From Pseudomonas sp. B6002 (GTDB lineage Bacteria > Pseudomonadota > Gammaproteobacteria > Pseudomonadales > Pseudomonadaceae): DNA of 64,000 bases. The position numbers and the translations under genes were made by a program. Positions within the stretch are counted from its first letter, which is position 1, and each line of letters opens with the position of its first letter. Positions 53,454 through 62,604 of the stretch are shown piece after piece. Under the pieces are notes generated by a model, which was not told where the DNA came from, did no database searches, and worked only from the letters and a program-made list of their open reading frames with translations. The stretch covers positions 62,160-126,159 of the forward strand of contig NZ_JACAOY010000017.1 of NCBI RefSeq assembly GCF_013385985.1. The letters are read 5' to 3'.

Positions 53454-55266
53454 CCAGCCTGACCTCACTGAGCAGCCCAAACGTACTGATCGCCTGACCT
53501 GGGCGGAAATTCGCCGCCTGGCCCTGCGTCACAAGAAATCCCTGTGGATCGCTAATGGCGTCGCCGTGCTGGCGACCCTGTGCAGCGTGCCCATCCCTCT
53601 GCTGTTGCCGTTGCTGGTAGACGAAGTGCTACTCGGCCACGGTGATGCCGCCCTGAAAGTCATGAACCACGCGCTGCCCCTGGGCTGGCAAAAAGCGGCG
53701 GGCTATATCGGCCTGATGCTGCTGGTGACCCTGCTGCTGCGCTGCGGCGCGCTGGTGTTCAACGTGGTGCAGGCGCGGTTGTTCGCGCGGTTGGCCAAGG
53801 ACATCGTCTACCGTATCCGCGTGCGCCTGATCGAACGGCTCAAGCGCATTTCCCTGGGGGAATACGAAAGCCTGGGCAGCGGTACAGTCACCACGCACCT
53901 GGTCACCGACCTGGACACGCTGGACAAGTTTGTCGGCGAAACCCTCAGCCGCTTCCTGGTGGCGATGCTTACGCTGGTGGGCACTTCGGCGATCCTGGTG
54001 TGGATGCATTGGCAGCTGGCGTTGCTGATCCTGCTGTTCAACCCGCTGGTGATCTACGCCACCGTGCAGTTGGGCAAGCGCGTCAAACACTTGAAGAAGC
54101 TGGAGAACGACAGCACGTCGCGGTTTACCCAGGCCCTGACGGAAACCCTCGACGCGATCCAGGAAGTGCGCGCCGGCAACCGCCAGGGCTTCTTCCTCGG
54201 GCGCCTCGGCCAGCGTGCCCAGGAGGTGCGTGACTACGCGATCAACTCCCAATGGAAGAGCGACGCATCGAGTCGCGCCAGCGGGCTGCTGTTTCAGTTC
54301 GGCATCGACATCTTCCGCGCAGCGGCAATGCTCACCGTGTTGTTTTCCGACCTCTCCATCGGCCAGATGCTCGCGGTGTTCAGCTACCTGTGGTTCATGA
54401 TCGGCCCGGTGGAGCAACTGTTGAACCTGCAATATGCCTACTACGCGGCAGGTGGGGCGCTGACGCGGATCAACGAGCTGCTGGCGCGTGCCGACGAGCC
54501 GCAATATGCCGGCGGTGAAGACCCGTTCATCGGGCGCGAAACCGTCGGTATCGAGGTGCGTGGCCTCAACTTCGGCTACGGCGAAGACCTGGTACTCGAC
54601 CAGCTGAACCTGGCCATTGCGCCGGGCGAGAAGGTGGCGATTGTCGGTGCCAGCGGCGGTGGCAAAAGTACCCTGGTGCAACTGCTGCTGGGGCTGTACA
54701 CGCCGCAGGCGGGCAGCATTCGTTTTGGCGGGGCGACCCAGCAGGCAATCGGCCTGGAGACCATTCGCGAGAACGTCGCCGTGGTGCTGCAACACCCGGC
54801 GCTGTTCAACGATACGGTGCGCGCCAACTTGACCATGGGCCGCGAACGCTCGGACCAGGCGTGCTGGCAGGCACTGGAAATCGCCCAGCTGGATGCTACC
54901 GTCAAGGCATTGCCCCTGGGCCTGGACAGTGTGGTGGGGCGCTCGGGTGTACGTTTTTCCGGCGGCCAGCGCCAACGCCTGGCCATTGCGCGCATGGTCC
55001 TGGCCGAGCCCAAGGTAGTGATCCTCGACGAAGCCACCTCTGCCCTGGACGCTGCCACCGAGTACAACCTGCACCAGGCGCTGGCGCGGTTTCTCAGTGG
55101 GCGTACTACACTGATCATCGCCCACCGGCTTTCAGCGGTGAAACAGGCTGACCGGGTGTTGGTGTTTGATGGTGGGCATATCGCCGAGGACGGCGACCAT
55201 CAGCAGTTGATCGCCGACGGTGGCCTGTACGCCAAGCTATACGGGCATTTGCAGCAAGTGCGTTGA
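53446..55266 (+). CDS. ABC exporter, fused permease and ATPase
   Basis: 606 residues: six-helix type 1 exporter membrane domain (to about residue 310), then a nucleotide-binding domain with Walker A GASGGGKST, signature FSGGQRQR, Walker B VVILDEATS and a switch His (IIAHRLS). Works as a homodimer or with a partner; substrate unknown. GTG start overlapping the DsbA-like gene by 8 nt, with GGAGCGA upstream. Confidence 0.9.
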   Translation: MHDQPDLTEQPKRTDRLTWAEIRRLALRHKKSLWIANGVAVLATLCSVPIPLLLPLLVDEVLLGHGDAALKVMNHALPLGWQKAAGYIGLMLLVTLLLRCGALVFNVVQARLFARLAKDIVYRIRVRLIERLKRISLGEYESLGSGTVTTHLVTDLDTLDKFVGETLSRFLVAMLTLVGTSAILVWMHWQLALLILLFNPLVIYATVQLGKRVKHLKKLENDSTSRFTQALTETLDAIQEVRAGNRQGFFLGRLGQRAQEVRDYAINSQWKSDASSRASGLLFQFGIDIFRAAAMLTVLFSDLSIGQMLAVFSYLWFMIGPVEQLLNLQYAYYAAGGALTRINELLARADEPQYAGGEDPFIGRETVGIEVRGLNFGYGEDLVLDQLNLAIAPGEKVAIVGASGGGKSTLVQLLLGLYTPQAGSIRFGGATQQAIGLETIRENVAVVLQHPALFNDTVRANLTMGRERSDQACWQALEIAQLDATVKALPLGLDSVVGRSGVRFSGGQRQRLAIARMVLAEPKVVILDEATSALDAATEYNLHQALARFLSGRTTLIIAHRLSAVKQADRVLVFDGGHIAEDGDHQQLIADGGLYAKLYGHLQQVR

Positions 55267-55464
55267 GGTTGAGTTTGCAATGGTTTTCTGTGATTAGTAC
55301 GAGAGTCTCCCCAGGAAATAGCGGCCTTCCTGCTCCTTAATCAAGGCGCGGGCGCTTGAATCGACGCGGTCCGTTTGGTCGGGCCGGGCGAATTCCGCCA
55401 AGGCTGTGCTGTCAGGAGCGTTAACCACTCGCCGTTTTTTGGTAGTGCTTGTGCAAGGGACCTC

Positions 55465-57939
55465 ATGAAGCAAAAGCGGACTCTCGGAACGACGTTAAGC
55501 ACGCCTCGGCTATTGGGCATCGTCTGGCCCTTTATCGCGGTGGTGCTGTTCCAGGCATTATTGGGCTGCGTGAGCCTCTACGTGCTCTCGGCCGTGCGCG
55601 GTTATGTGGCGGGCGAAAGCCTGTGGTCCAAGGGCCAGAAAGACGCGATCTACTACCTGACGCTGTACGCCGACAACCGCGACGAAGCCACCTACATCAA
55701 GTATCAGCAGGCCATCGCCGTGCCCCAGGGCGGGCATGAGCTGCGCATCGCCCTGGACCATTCCACGCCCGACCTGGCCGCAGCGCGCCTGGGCATTCTC
55801 AAGGGCGGCAACCACCCGGACGACGTCTCCAGCCTGATCTGGCTGTACCTCAACTTCCGCCATTTCAGTTACCTGGAAAAAGCCATTGAGCTGTGGACCG
55901 TGGGCGACGGCTACCTCGTGCAATTGGATGACCTGGCGCAGACCATGCACCGGGCGATCACGGCCAATCAAGTCAGCAGCGGCGATGTGCGAGAGTGGAA
56001 GGCGCGCATTATTGGCATCAACGATGGGGTCACCCCGGCCGCCAAGGCGTTCAGTGATGCATTGGGCGAAGGCTCGCGAGTCATCCTGAGGTTGCTGTTG
56101 ATCACCAACCTGGCCACCGCCTTGGGCTTGATCGCCCTGGCATTGTTGCGCACCCACAAATTGCTGACCCAGCGCCATGCGTTCGCCGACGCCCTGCAGG
56201 TGGAAAAGGAGCGGGCGCAGATCACCCTCGAATCGATTGGCGACGGGGTGATCACTACCGACGTCGATGGCGCCATCGCCTACATGAACCCGGCCGCCGA
56301 GGCGCTCACCCACTGGAAGTCAGCCCAGGCCCAGGGCTTGCCGCTGGCGGCGCTGTTCAACCTGCTGGATGAGAACGCCGAGCCTGACGGCTTCACCTTG
56401 ATCGAGCACATCATCAAGGGCCAGCTCAGTGGTGGCAGCGAGCATTCCAAACTGATCCAGCGCCTGGACGGCAGCACAGTCTCGGTGACCCTGGTGGGCG
56501 CGCCGATCCGCAGCGCCGGCAAAGTCAGCGGGGCGGTGCTGGTGCTGCATGACATGACCCAGGAACGCCAATACATCGCCAACCTGTCCTGGCAAGCGAC
56601 CCACGACGCGTTGACCGGCCTGGCCAACCGCCGCGAGTTCGAGTTCCGCCTGGAGCAGGTGCTGCAGCAGGTGGGGCGTCAGCCGGGCGGTCGGCATGCG
56701 TTGATGTTCCTGGACCTGGACCAGTTCAAGCTGGTCAACGACACCTGTGGCCATGCGGCCGGTGATGAGCTGCTGCGGCATATCTGTGCGCTGCTGCAAT
56801 CGGACCTGCGCGAGGGTGACACCCTGGCGCGGCTGGGGGGCGATGAGTTCGGCATCCTGCTGGAGAACTGCCCGGCGCCGGTCGCGGAAAAGATCGCCGA
56901 GAGCCTGCGCCATACCGTGCAGAGCCTGCATTTCGTGTGGAAGGGCCGGCCGTTCATGACCACGGTCAGTATCGGGCTGGTGCATATCTCGCAAGCGCCC
57001 ACCACTCTGGAAACCTCGTTGCGCGCCGCCGACATGGCCTGCTACATGGCCAAGGAAAAAGGCCGCAACCGCGTGCAGGTCTACCACGCCGATGACTCGG
57101 AGCTGTCGTTGCGTTTTGGTGAAATGGCCTGGGTGCAGCGCTTGCACATGGCGTTGGAGGAGAACCGCTTTTGCCTGTATGCACAGGAAATCTCTGCGCT
57201 GGGCCACACCGATGGGGGCGACGGCCACATAGAGATCCTGCTGCGCCTGCATGACGAGGCCGGCCGGATCATCCTGCCCGACAGTTTTATTCCAGCGGCC
57301 GAACGTTACGGCTTGATGACCTCGTTGGATCGCTGGGTGGTTGAGAACGTCTTCAAGATCATCGCCAACTGTATGCGTGAGCGCCCAGGCCGACCCATGG
57401 CGATGTGTGCGATTAATCTGTCAGGTATTACTATTGGCGATGATGATTTTCTCGGTTTTCTGCATGAGAAGTTTCAGGCTTATAACATTCCACCGACGAT
57501 GATCTGTTTTGAAATAACAGAAACCAGCGCTATAGCGAATTTAGGTAGCGCGATACGATTTATCAATGAACTCAAGGCGTTAGGTTGTCATTTCTCCCTT
57601 GATGACTTTTGTGCCGGTATGTCCTCATTCGCTTATCTCAAACATTTACCTGTAGACTTCCTGAAGATCGATGGAAGTTTCGTAAAGGATATGCTGGACG
57701 ACCCGATTAACCGCGCGATGGTCGAAGTGATCAATCACATTGGCCATGTCATGGGTAAGCGCACAATTGCCGAGTTTGTTGAAACACCGCAAATCGAACA
57801 GGCTTTACTTGAGATAGGTGTGGATTACGCTCAGGGTTACCTGATTGAACGACCGCAATTGTTTACCTTTGATAGCTTGCAGTGTCGACCTGTGCGGCCG
57901 CAGCCTCTGCTGTTCAAGGCGCCCGGCACATTCCGCTGA
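55465..57939 (+). CDS. RbdA-like membrane PAS-GGDEF-EAL cyclic-di-GMP protein
   Basis: 824 residues: TM helix (about 17-40), periplasmic sensor, TM helix (about 207-229), PAS (about 245-365), GGDEF 458-462 with an I-site REGD (449-452), and an EAL domain with EIL at 590-592, DDF at 713-715 (DDFCAG) and KIDGSFV. Both catalytic signatures look usable, as in P. aeruginosa RbdA, a GTP-stimulated phosphodiesterase that promotes biofilm dispersal; gene order also matches. The start is set by AAGGGA 4 nt before the ATG. From about 57410 to 57870 GC falls to roughly 40 percent with TTA and ATA codons. Confidence 0.92.
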   Translation: MKQKRTLGTTLSTPRLLGIVWPFIAVVLFQALLGCVSLYVLSAVRGYVAGESLWSKGQKDAIYYLTLYADNRDEATYIKYQQAIAVPQGGHELRIALDHSTPDLAAARLGILKGGNHPDDVSSLIWLYLNFRHFSYLEKAIELWTVGDGYLVQLDDLAQTMHRAITANQVSSGDVREWKARIIGINDGVTPAAKAFSDALGEGSRVILRLLLITNLATALGLIALALLRTHKLLTQRHAFADALQVEKERAQITLESIGDGVITTDVDGAIAYMNPAAEALTHWKSAQAQGLPLAALFNLLDENAEPDGFTLIEHIIKGQLSGGSEHSKLIQRLDGSTVSVTLVGAPIRSAGKVSGAVLVLHDMTQERQYIANLSWQATHDALTGLANRREFEFRLEQVLQQVGRQPGGRHALMFLDLDQFKLVNDTCGHAAGDELLRHICALLQSDLREGDTLARLGGDEFGILLENCPAPVAEKIAESLRHTVQSLHFVWKGRPFMTTVSIGLVHISQAPTTLETSLRAADMACYMAKEKGRNRVQVYHADDSELSLRFGEMAWVQRLHMALEENRFCLYAQEISALGHTDGGDGHIEILLRLHDEAGRIILPDSFIPAAERYGLMTSLDRWVVENVFKIIANCMRERPGRPMAMCAINLSGITIGDDDFLGFLHEKFQAYNIPPTMICFEITETSAIANLGSAIRFINELKALGCHFSLDDFCAGMSSFAYLKHLPVDFLKIDGSFVKDMLDDPINRAMVEVINHIGHVMGKRTIAEFVETPQIEQALLEIGVDYAQGYLIERPQLFTFDSLQCRPVRPQPLLFKAPGTFR

Positions 57940-57984
57940 AAACTTTGCTGGTCTGTACTATCACACTTAAAAAGGAGCCCTACA

Positions 57985-58791
57985 GTGATCGACACATTCA
58001 ACAGAACCGGCCCGCTTATGGAAGCCTCGAGTTACCCCGCCTGGGCGCAGCAATTGATCCAGGACTGTAGCGAGAGCAAGCGCCGAGTTGTCGAGCACGA
58101 ACTGTACCAGCGCATGCGCGACAACACGCTCAGCGCCAAGACCATGCGCCACTACCTGATCGGTGGCTGGCCCGTGGTGGAACAGTTTGCCTTGTACATG
58201 GCACAGAACCTCACCAAGACCAAGTTTGCCCGCCATCCTGGGGAGGATATGGCGCGCCGGTGGCTGATGCGCAATATTCGCGTGGAACTGAACCACGCTG
58301 ATTATTGGGTGCATTGGGCGCGGGCACATGGTGTCAGCCTCGAAGAACTGCAGGCGCAGAATGTACCGCCTGAGTTGCACGCATTGAGCCATTGGTGCTG
58401 GCACACCAGCTCGGCCGATGCGTTGATCGTGGCGATTGCCGCGACCAACTACGCCATTGAGGGGGCCACTGGGGAGTGGTCCGCCGTGGTGTGTTCCACC
58501 GGTGTGTACGCGGCAGCCTTCCCTGAGGAAGACCGCAAGCGTGCAATGAAGTGGCTGAAGATGCACGCCCAGTACGACGATGCCCACCCGTGGGAAGCGC
58601 TGGAAATCATCTGCACCCTGGCCGGGATGAACCCGAGCAAGGCCCTGCAGGTGGAGTTGCGCCAGGCGGTGTGCAAGAGCTACGACTACATGTACCTCTT
58701 CCTGGAGAGCTGCATGCGCCTGGAGAAAGAAAAGGAAAAGACGCCCGTAGCCGTTCGCGAGCGTCAGGCGCGCGTGGCCAGCGAAGCGTGA
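57985..58791 (+). CDS. TenA/PqqC-like heme-oxygenase-fold protein, possible diiron enzyme
   Basis: 268 residues, all-helical, in the TenA/PqqC/CADD superfamily. Potential metal ligands are E101 and H104 (VELNHADYW), a Glu in AIEGATGEW (E159 or E164), and H194-x3-D198-x2-H201, a spacing seen in heme-oxygenase-like diiron oxidases. Often annotated as a TenA regulator, but no DNA-binding domain is present. GTG start with AAAGGAG 8 nt upstream. It lies 45 nt after the RbdA-like gene, as in P. aeruginosa. Confidence 0.82.
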   Translation: MIDTFNRTGPLMEASSYPAWAQQLIQDCSESKRRVVEHELYQRMRDNTLSAKTMRHYLIGGWPVVEQFALYMAQNLTKTKFARHPGEDMARRWLMRNIRVELNHADYWVHWARAHGVSLEELQAQNVPPELHALSHWCWHTSSADALIVAIAATNYAIEGATGEWSAVVCSTGVYAAAFPEEDRKRAMKWLKMHAQYDDAHPWEALEIICTLAGMNPSKALQVELRQAVCKSYDYMYLFLESCMRLEKEKEKTPVAVRERQARVASEA

Positions 58792-58801
58792 TGTAAGCGT
58801 G

Positions 58802-58825
58802 ATGGCGGGGTGCTTACCCCGCCAT
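58802..58825. terminator. Perfect hairpin between convergent genes
   Basis: ATGGCGGGG-TGCTTA-CCCCGCCAT, a 9-bp stem enclosing the stop codon of the diguanylate cyclase gene and 11 nt after the TenA-like stop. No T-tract follows, so termination is plausible only. Confidence 0.45.
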
Positions 58826-59743
58826 TGCCAAGCGGTTGCGGCCTTCGCGCTTGGCCACGTACAGCGCGTTGTCGGCGCGGCGCAACAAGCTGTCAGCGGT
58901 CTCTGCTGCCAACAAGGTCGAGCAACCCAGGCTCACCGTCAATTCGATCCGCGTACCGTCCGCCCAATAATCCTGGGCTTGTGCCGCCTGGCGCAGGCGC
59001 TCACCGACCATCGCCGCCGCTTCCCGGCCGGTGTTCGACAGCAGGATCAGAAACTCTTCCCCGCCAAACCGAAACACCATGTCCACATTGCGCAACTGGC
59101 TTTTGATCGCGCCAGCCACGGCGCGCAGCACGTTATCGCCGGCAGCATGGCCGTGGGTGTCGTTGATTTTCTTGAAGTGGTCGATGTCCAGCATCAGCAA
59201 AGACAGCGGGCTCAGATGCCGACGTGCCATGTCGATTTCCCGTTGCAGGGTCTGGTCCATGGCGATGCGGTTGCCGGTTTCGGTCAAGGGGTCGCGCAGG
59301 GCGCTGCGGGTGGCGGCGCGGTAGAGCAGGGCGTTGCGCATGGGGTACAGCAAGGTGGCCAACAACGATTCGAGCTGCCCGAGTTCTTCTTCGACCAGGC
59401 GCTGGTTGCGACGGAAGATCAGCTCGCCCAGGTGCTCGCCTTCATGGCTCAAGGTGTAGCTCACCGAGTGATGGCCGCGATGGCCGAACTCCAGGCGCAG
59501 GTCGCTGGCTTCGTGGCGATAATGCAGGGCGTCCAAAGGGACAAGGCGTTGGATCTCGCGGAAAAACAGGCCGAGGATGCGCTCCGGCTCCAGGCTGGTT
59601 TGCAAGTGCAGGCCCAATTGCTGGCGCAGTTGAGCGATCGACGCAGGGCGGCGAATGGGGAGGAGGGAAGGCTGACCAAAGCCCAGGCGTTGCAATTTGG
59701 CACTGTCGAAGTCAATTGCGTGAGTCTGGGTCGGTGTTTTCAT
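58814..59743 (-). CDS. Diguanylate cyclase (GGDEF)
   Basis: 309 residues. An N-terminal region of about 140 residues resembles a degenerate GAF-like sensor (LGLFFREIQRLVPLDALHY), then a GGDEF domain reading FGGEEFLIL with a product-inhibition site RNVD five residues before it. It should make cyclic di-GMP in the cytoplasm and be feedback-inhibited. The start MKTPTQT at 59743 is chosen over an upstream non-ATG extension. No partner gene. Confidence 0.88.
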   Translation of the reverse strand: MKTPTQTHAIDFDSAKLQRLGFGQPSLLPIRRPASIAQLRQQLGLHLQTSLEPERILGLFFREIQRLVPLDALHYRHEASDLRLEFGHRGHHSVSYTLSHEGEHLGELIFRRNQRLVEEELGQLESLLATLLYPMRNALLYRAATRSALRDPLTETGNRIAMDQTLQREIDMARRHLSPLSLLMLDIDHFKKINDTHGHAAGDNVLRAVAGAIKSQLRNVDMVFRFGGEEFLILLSNTGREAAAMVGERLRQAAQAQDYWADGTRIELTVSLGCSTLLAAETADSLLRRADNALYVAKREGRNRLAMAG

Positions 59744-60050
59744 AAGCGATCGGCCTCTAAGCACTTACTGTCTTACAGGCTCGATGAGAGTGGCGAGTGC
59801 CAAGCGTCTTACTGTTCCTTCAGTTCCGTAAAACATTGGAAACAGTTTAAACCGCTTTGCCAAGGGTTATAACCCCTGGGTACTGCCGCACGTCTTGTCA
59901 TCGCTTAACCTGCTTGGAAAAGGTTAGAGCGAGATTCATGCCAAATCGTTTCTCTGAAATAAAACGCCTTATAAATCAAGCGACTGTTTCCAACCTTGAA
60001 AACAGCCGCTGAATGGTGACGCCAGTTATTTGGCAACTAAGCGGGCGGCC
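59744..60050. other. 307-bp intergenic region
   Basis: Upstream of the diguanylate cyclase and downstream of the MFS gene. It contains a 12-bp palindrome GGGTTATAACCC (59864-59875) and a distant inverted pair TTGGAAACAG (59836) / CTGTTTCCAA (59984). No gene or clear terminator is seen. Confidence 0.45.
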
Positions 60051-61325
60051 TTACTGTTTTTGGGGATCGAACTGTTTATCGCGAATAAACAATGCGGGGA
60101 TCACACCACAAATAAAGTACGCACCGCCCATCACCAGGAAGCCCATGCCGATGGAGCCGTGGGACGCCAGGAAACCGATGGCCGCCGGCGCCACTGCTGC
60201 GCCAATACGCCCGATGTTGTAGGCGCCGCCCACTGCCGAACCGCGAAATTTCGCCTCGAAGCTTTCTGTCATGTAGGTAGCGTTCACACCGTAGGGAATC
60301 CCGTACAGGAAGCCGAACACTACCAGCATCCACAGGATGTTCTCGGGGCTTTGATACAACACGATCACGGGCAGGAAGATCGCCGTGCCCAGGGCGCCGA
60401 AGGCGAACACGGTGCGGCGGCCTAAACGATCTGCCGCAAGGCCGGCGAGGATCTTGCCGAAAATCATCGCGGCATAAGTGCCGACCATGTAGCTGGTCAT
60501 CGATTTGAAGTTCATCCCCAATTCGCTTTCCAGGTAGGACGGCATCCAGTTGTTCACGCCGTAGTAGCCGAACTGCAGGAAGCCTGCGGTGAGCGCCCAC
60601 AGCAGAAACATGCGGCTGGCTTTCGGGTCGCTGAAGATCAGCTTGAACATGCCGTCGGGCTTTTTCTGTGTGGCCTGGCGCTTGCCGTTGGCTTTCTCTT
60701 TGGCGCGCTCGGCCTGGGCGGTGATCCAGGCCTGGGGTTCTGGTACCAGGCGTTGCATCAGCACCGCCAGGATCACCGGGATGATCGCCACGTAGAACAA
60801 CCAGCGCCAGCCGTGCTCAGGCAGGATCCAGCCTGCCAGCAGGGTGGCGACGATGTAACCCACCGACCAACCGGCCTGCAGGGTGCCGAGTACGGTGGTG
60901 CGATAGCGTGTCGGGACGTATTCGGCCATCAGGGTATTGCACGCCACGTAGAGGGCGCCCAGGCCCAGGGAGGCGAAAAAACGTGTGCTCGCGAACTGCC
61001 AATAACTGTGGGTCATGCCCAGCACCGCCGTGCCGACAGAGAACAGCACGATGCTCCACACCACGGTTTTCACCCGGCCGAAACGGTCGCAGGCCCAGCC
61101 GCCGTAGATCCCACCGATGGCCATGCCCGCCAGGGTGAAGCTGCCCAGGCTGCCAGCCTCGACGCTGGTCAGGCCAAACTCAGCCTTGAGGCTGCTGAGG
61201 CTGTAAGACAGCAACATCAGGTCTGCACCATCGATCAACAGGCCGAGGAAGCAGAAGGCGAACACAACAATCCACAGTTTGCTTTTTGCAGGCGACAACG
61301 CGCCCGCCGATGCGGCGACTTCCAT
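60051..61325 (-). CDS. MFS transporter, aromatic acid:H+ symporter type
   Basis: A 424-residue, twelve-helix MFS protein with loop-2 motif GGWACDRFGRVK, loop-8 ADRLGRRT and an N-terminal LLIDGADLMLLSYSL stretch (Asp in helix 1) typical of the AAHS group (PcaK, GenK). It probably imports the acid degraded by the neighbouring acyl-CoA dehydrogenase and hydratase. It follows the dehydrogenase on the same strand, 55 nt away. Confidence 0.85.
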   Translation of the reverse strand: MEVAASAGALSPAKSKLWIVVFAFCFLGLLIDGADLMLLSYSLSSLKAEFGLTSVEAGSLGSFTLAGMAIGGIYGGWACDRFGRVKTVVWSIVLFSVGTAVLGMTHSYWQFASTRFFASLGLGALYVACNTLMAEYVPTRYRTTVLGTLQAGWSVGYIVATLLAGWILPEHGWRWLFYVAIIPVILAVLMQRLVPEPQAWITAQAERAKEKANGKRQATQKKPDGMFKLIFSDPKASRMFLLWALTAGFLQFGYYGVNNWMPSYLESELGMNFKSMTSYMVGTYAAMIFGKILAGLAADRLGRRTVFAFGALGTAIFLPVIVLYQSPENILWMLVVFGFLYGIPYGVNATYMTESFEAKFRGSAVGGAYNIGRIGAAVAPAAIGFLASHGSIGMGFLVMGGAYFICGVIPALFIRDKQFDPQKQ

Positions 61326-61380
61326 AGCGATACCTTGTTTGTAGTTGTTAGGGCATTGGGTATGGGTGAAGCGGTGAAAC

Positions 61381-62535
61381 CTAGCGTTGCGCCGCGCGAA
61401 TCATGTTGCGGGCAATCACCAACTGCTGGATCTGCGTCGTGCCCTCATACAGGCGGAACAAGCGCACATCCCGGTAGAACCGTTCGATGGCGTATTCGCT
61501 GATGTAGCCGGCGCCGCCATGGATTTGCACACAGCGGTCGGCGACGCGGCCGCACATTTCGGTGGCGAACATCTTCGAGCACGAGGCTTCGGTGCCGATG
61601 TCCTGGCCTTCATCGCGCTTGCGCGCGGCGTCCAGCACCATGCAGCGGGCGGCGTAGATCTCGGCCTTGCTGTCGGCGAGCATCGCCTGGATTAACTGGA
61701 ACTCGGCGATCGGTTGGCCGAACTGCTTGCGCTCGATGGCGTAGTGCAGGGCGTCATTCAACATGCGTTCCGCAGCACCGACACTGACGGCGGCGATGTG
61801 CAGGCGACCCTTGTCGAGCACCTTCATGGCGGTCTTGAAGCCCACGCCTTCAACGCCGCCGATCAACTGGCTGACGGGTACGCGCACATTGTCGAAAATC
61901 ACGTCGCTGGTGTGGGCACCTTGCTGGCCCATCTTGTGGTCGCGCTTGCCCAGGGACAGGCCGGGGGTGTCACGCTCAACGATAAATGCGCTGATGCCAC
62001 CCGAGCCTTTGATCGTCGAGTCTGTGCGTGCCATCACCGTGAAAATGCCGGCGTGGGGTGCGTTGGTGATAAAGCGCTTGGTGCCGTTGATCACGTAGTG
62101 GTCGCCATCGCGCACGGCGGTGGTTTTCAGCGAGGCGGCGTCGGAGCCGGAATCGGGTTCGGTCAGGCAGAACGAGCTGAGCAGATCGCCGCTGGCCAGC
62201 AACGGCAGGTAGTGCTCTTTTTGTGCGTCGGTGCCGTCTAGCAGGATGCCGATGGAACCGATGCCATTGTTGGTGCCGAAGTAGGAACGGAACGCCGGTG
62301 AGGTGCGCCCCAGTTCAAAGGCGATGGTCACCTCTTCTTCCATGGTCAGGCCCAGGCCGCCGTAGGCTTCGGGAATGGTCAGGCCGAACAGGCCCATGTC
62401 CTGGAACTGGCTGACGATGTCCGCCGGGATTTCATCGGTCTCGGCGACTTCGTTTTCCCGTGGGATCAGCGCTTCGTCGACGAACTGCGCGATGGCGTCC
62501 ACCAGGATATGAAGCGTTTGTGCGTCTCGGATCAT
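61381..62535 (-). CDS. Acyl-CoA dehydrogenase
   Basis: A 384-residue flavoenzyme: CLTEPDSGSDAASLKT (FAD/substrate loop), QIHGGAGYISEYAIERFYRD and the catalytic Glu in LYEGTTQIQQ. Short- to medium-chain or branched-chain type. GAGGA touches the ATG at 62541 but is 6 nt from the one at 62535, so MIRDAQT is the start. It is between the IclR regulator and the MFS gene, all on the minus strand. Confidence 0.92.
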   Translation of the reverse strand: MIRDAQTLHILVDAIAQFVDEALIPRENEVAETDEIPADIVSQFQDMGLFGLTIPEAYGGLGLTMEEEVTIAFELGRTSPAFRSYFGTNNGIGSIGILLDGTDAQKEHYLPLLASGDLLSSFCLTEPDSGSDAASLKTTAVRDGDHYVINGTKRFITNAPHAGIFTVMARTDSTIKGSGGISAFIVERDTPGLSLGKRDHKMGQQGAHTSDVIFDNVRVPVSQLIGGVEGVGFKTAMKVLDKGRLHIAAVSVGAAERMLNDALHYAIERKQFGQPIAEFQLIQAMLADSKAEIYAARCMVLDAARKRDEGQDIGTEASCSKMFATEMCGRVADRCVQIHGGAGYISEYAIERFYRDVRLFRLYEGTTQIQQLVIARNMIRAAQR

Positions 62536-62604
62536 GTGCATTCCTCAGCGGCCCGTTTGGCGGGCCTGTTATCGTCGATCTGCCGAGGCCATGCACCGGT
62601 CCAG

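Noticed and set aside
53629-55125. A 498-codon minus-strand open frame opposite the ABC exporter
   Set aside because: It mirrors the exporter gene, with no recognisable domain and shadow-frame composition.
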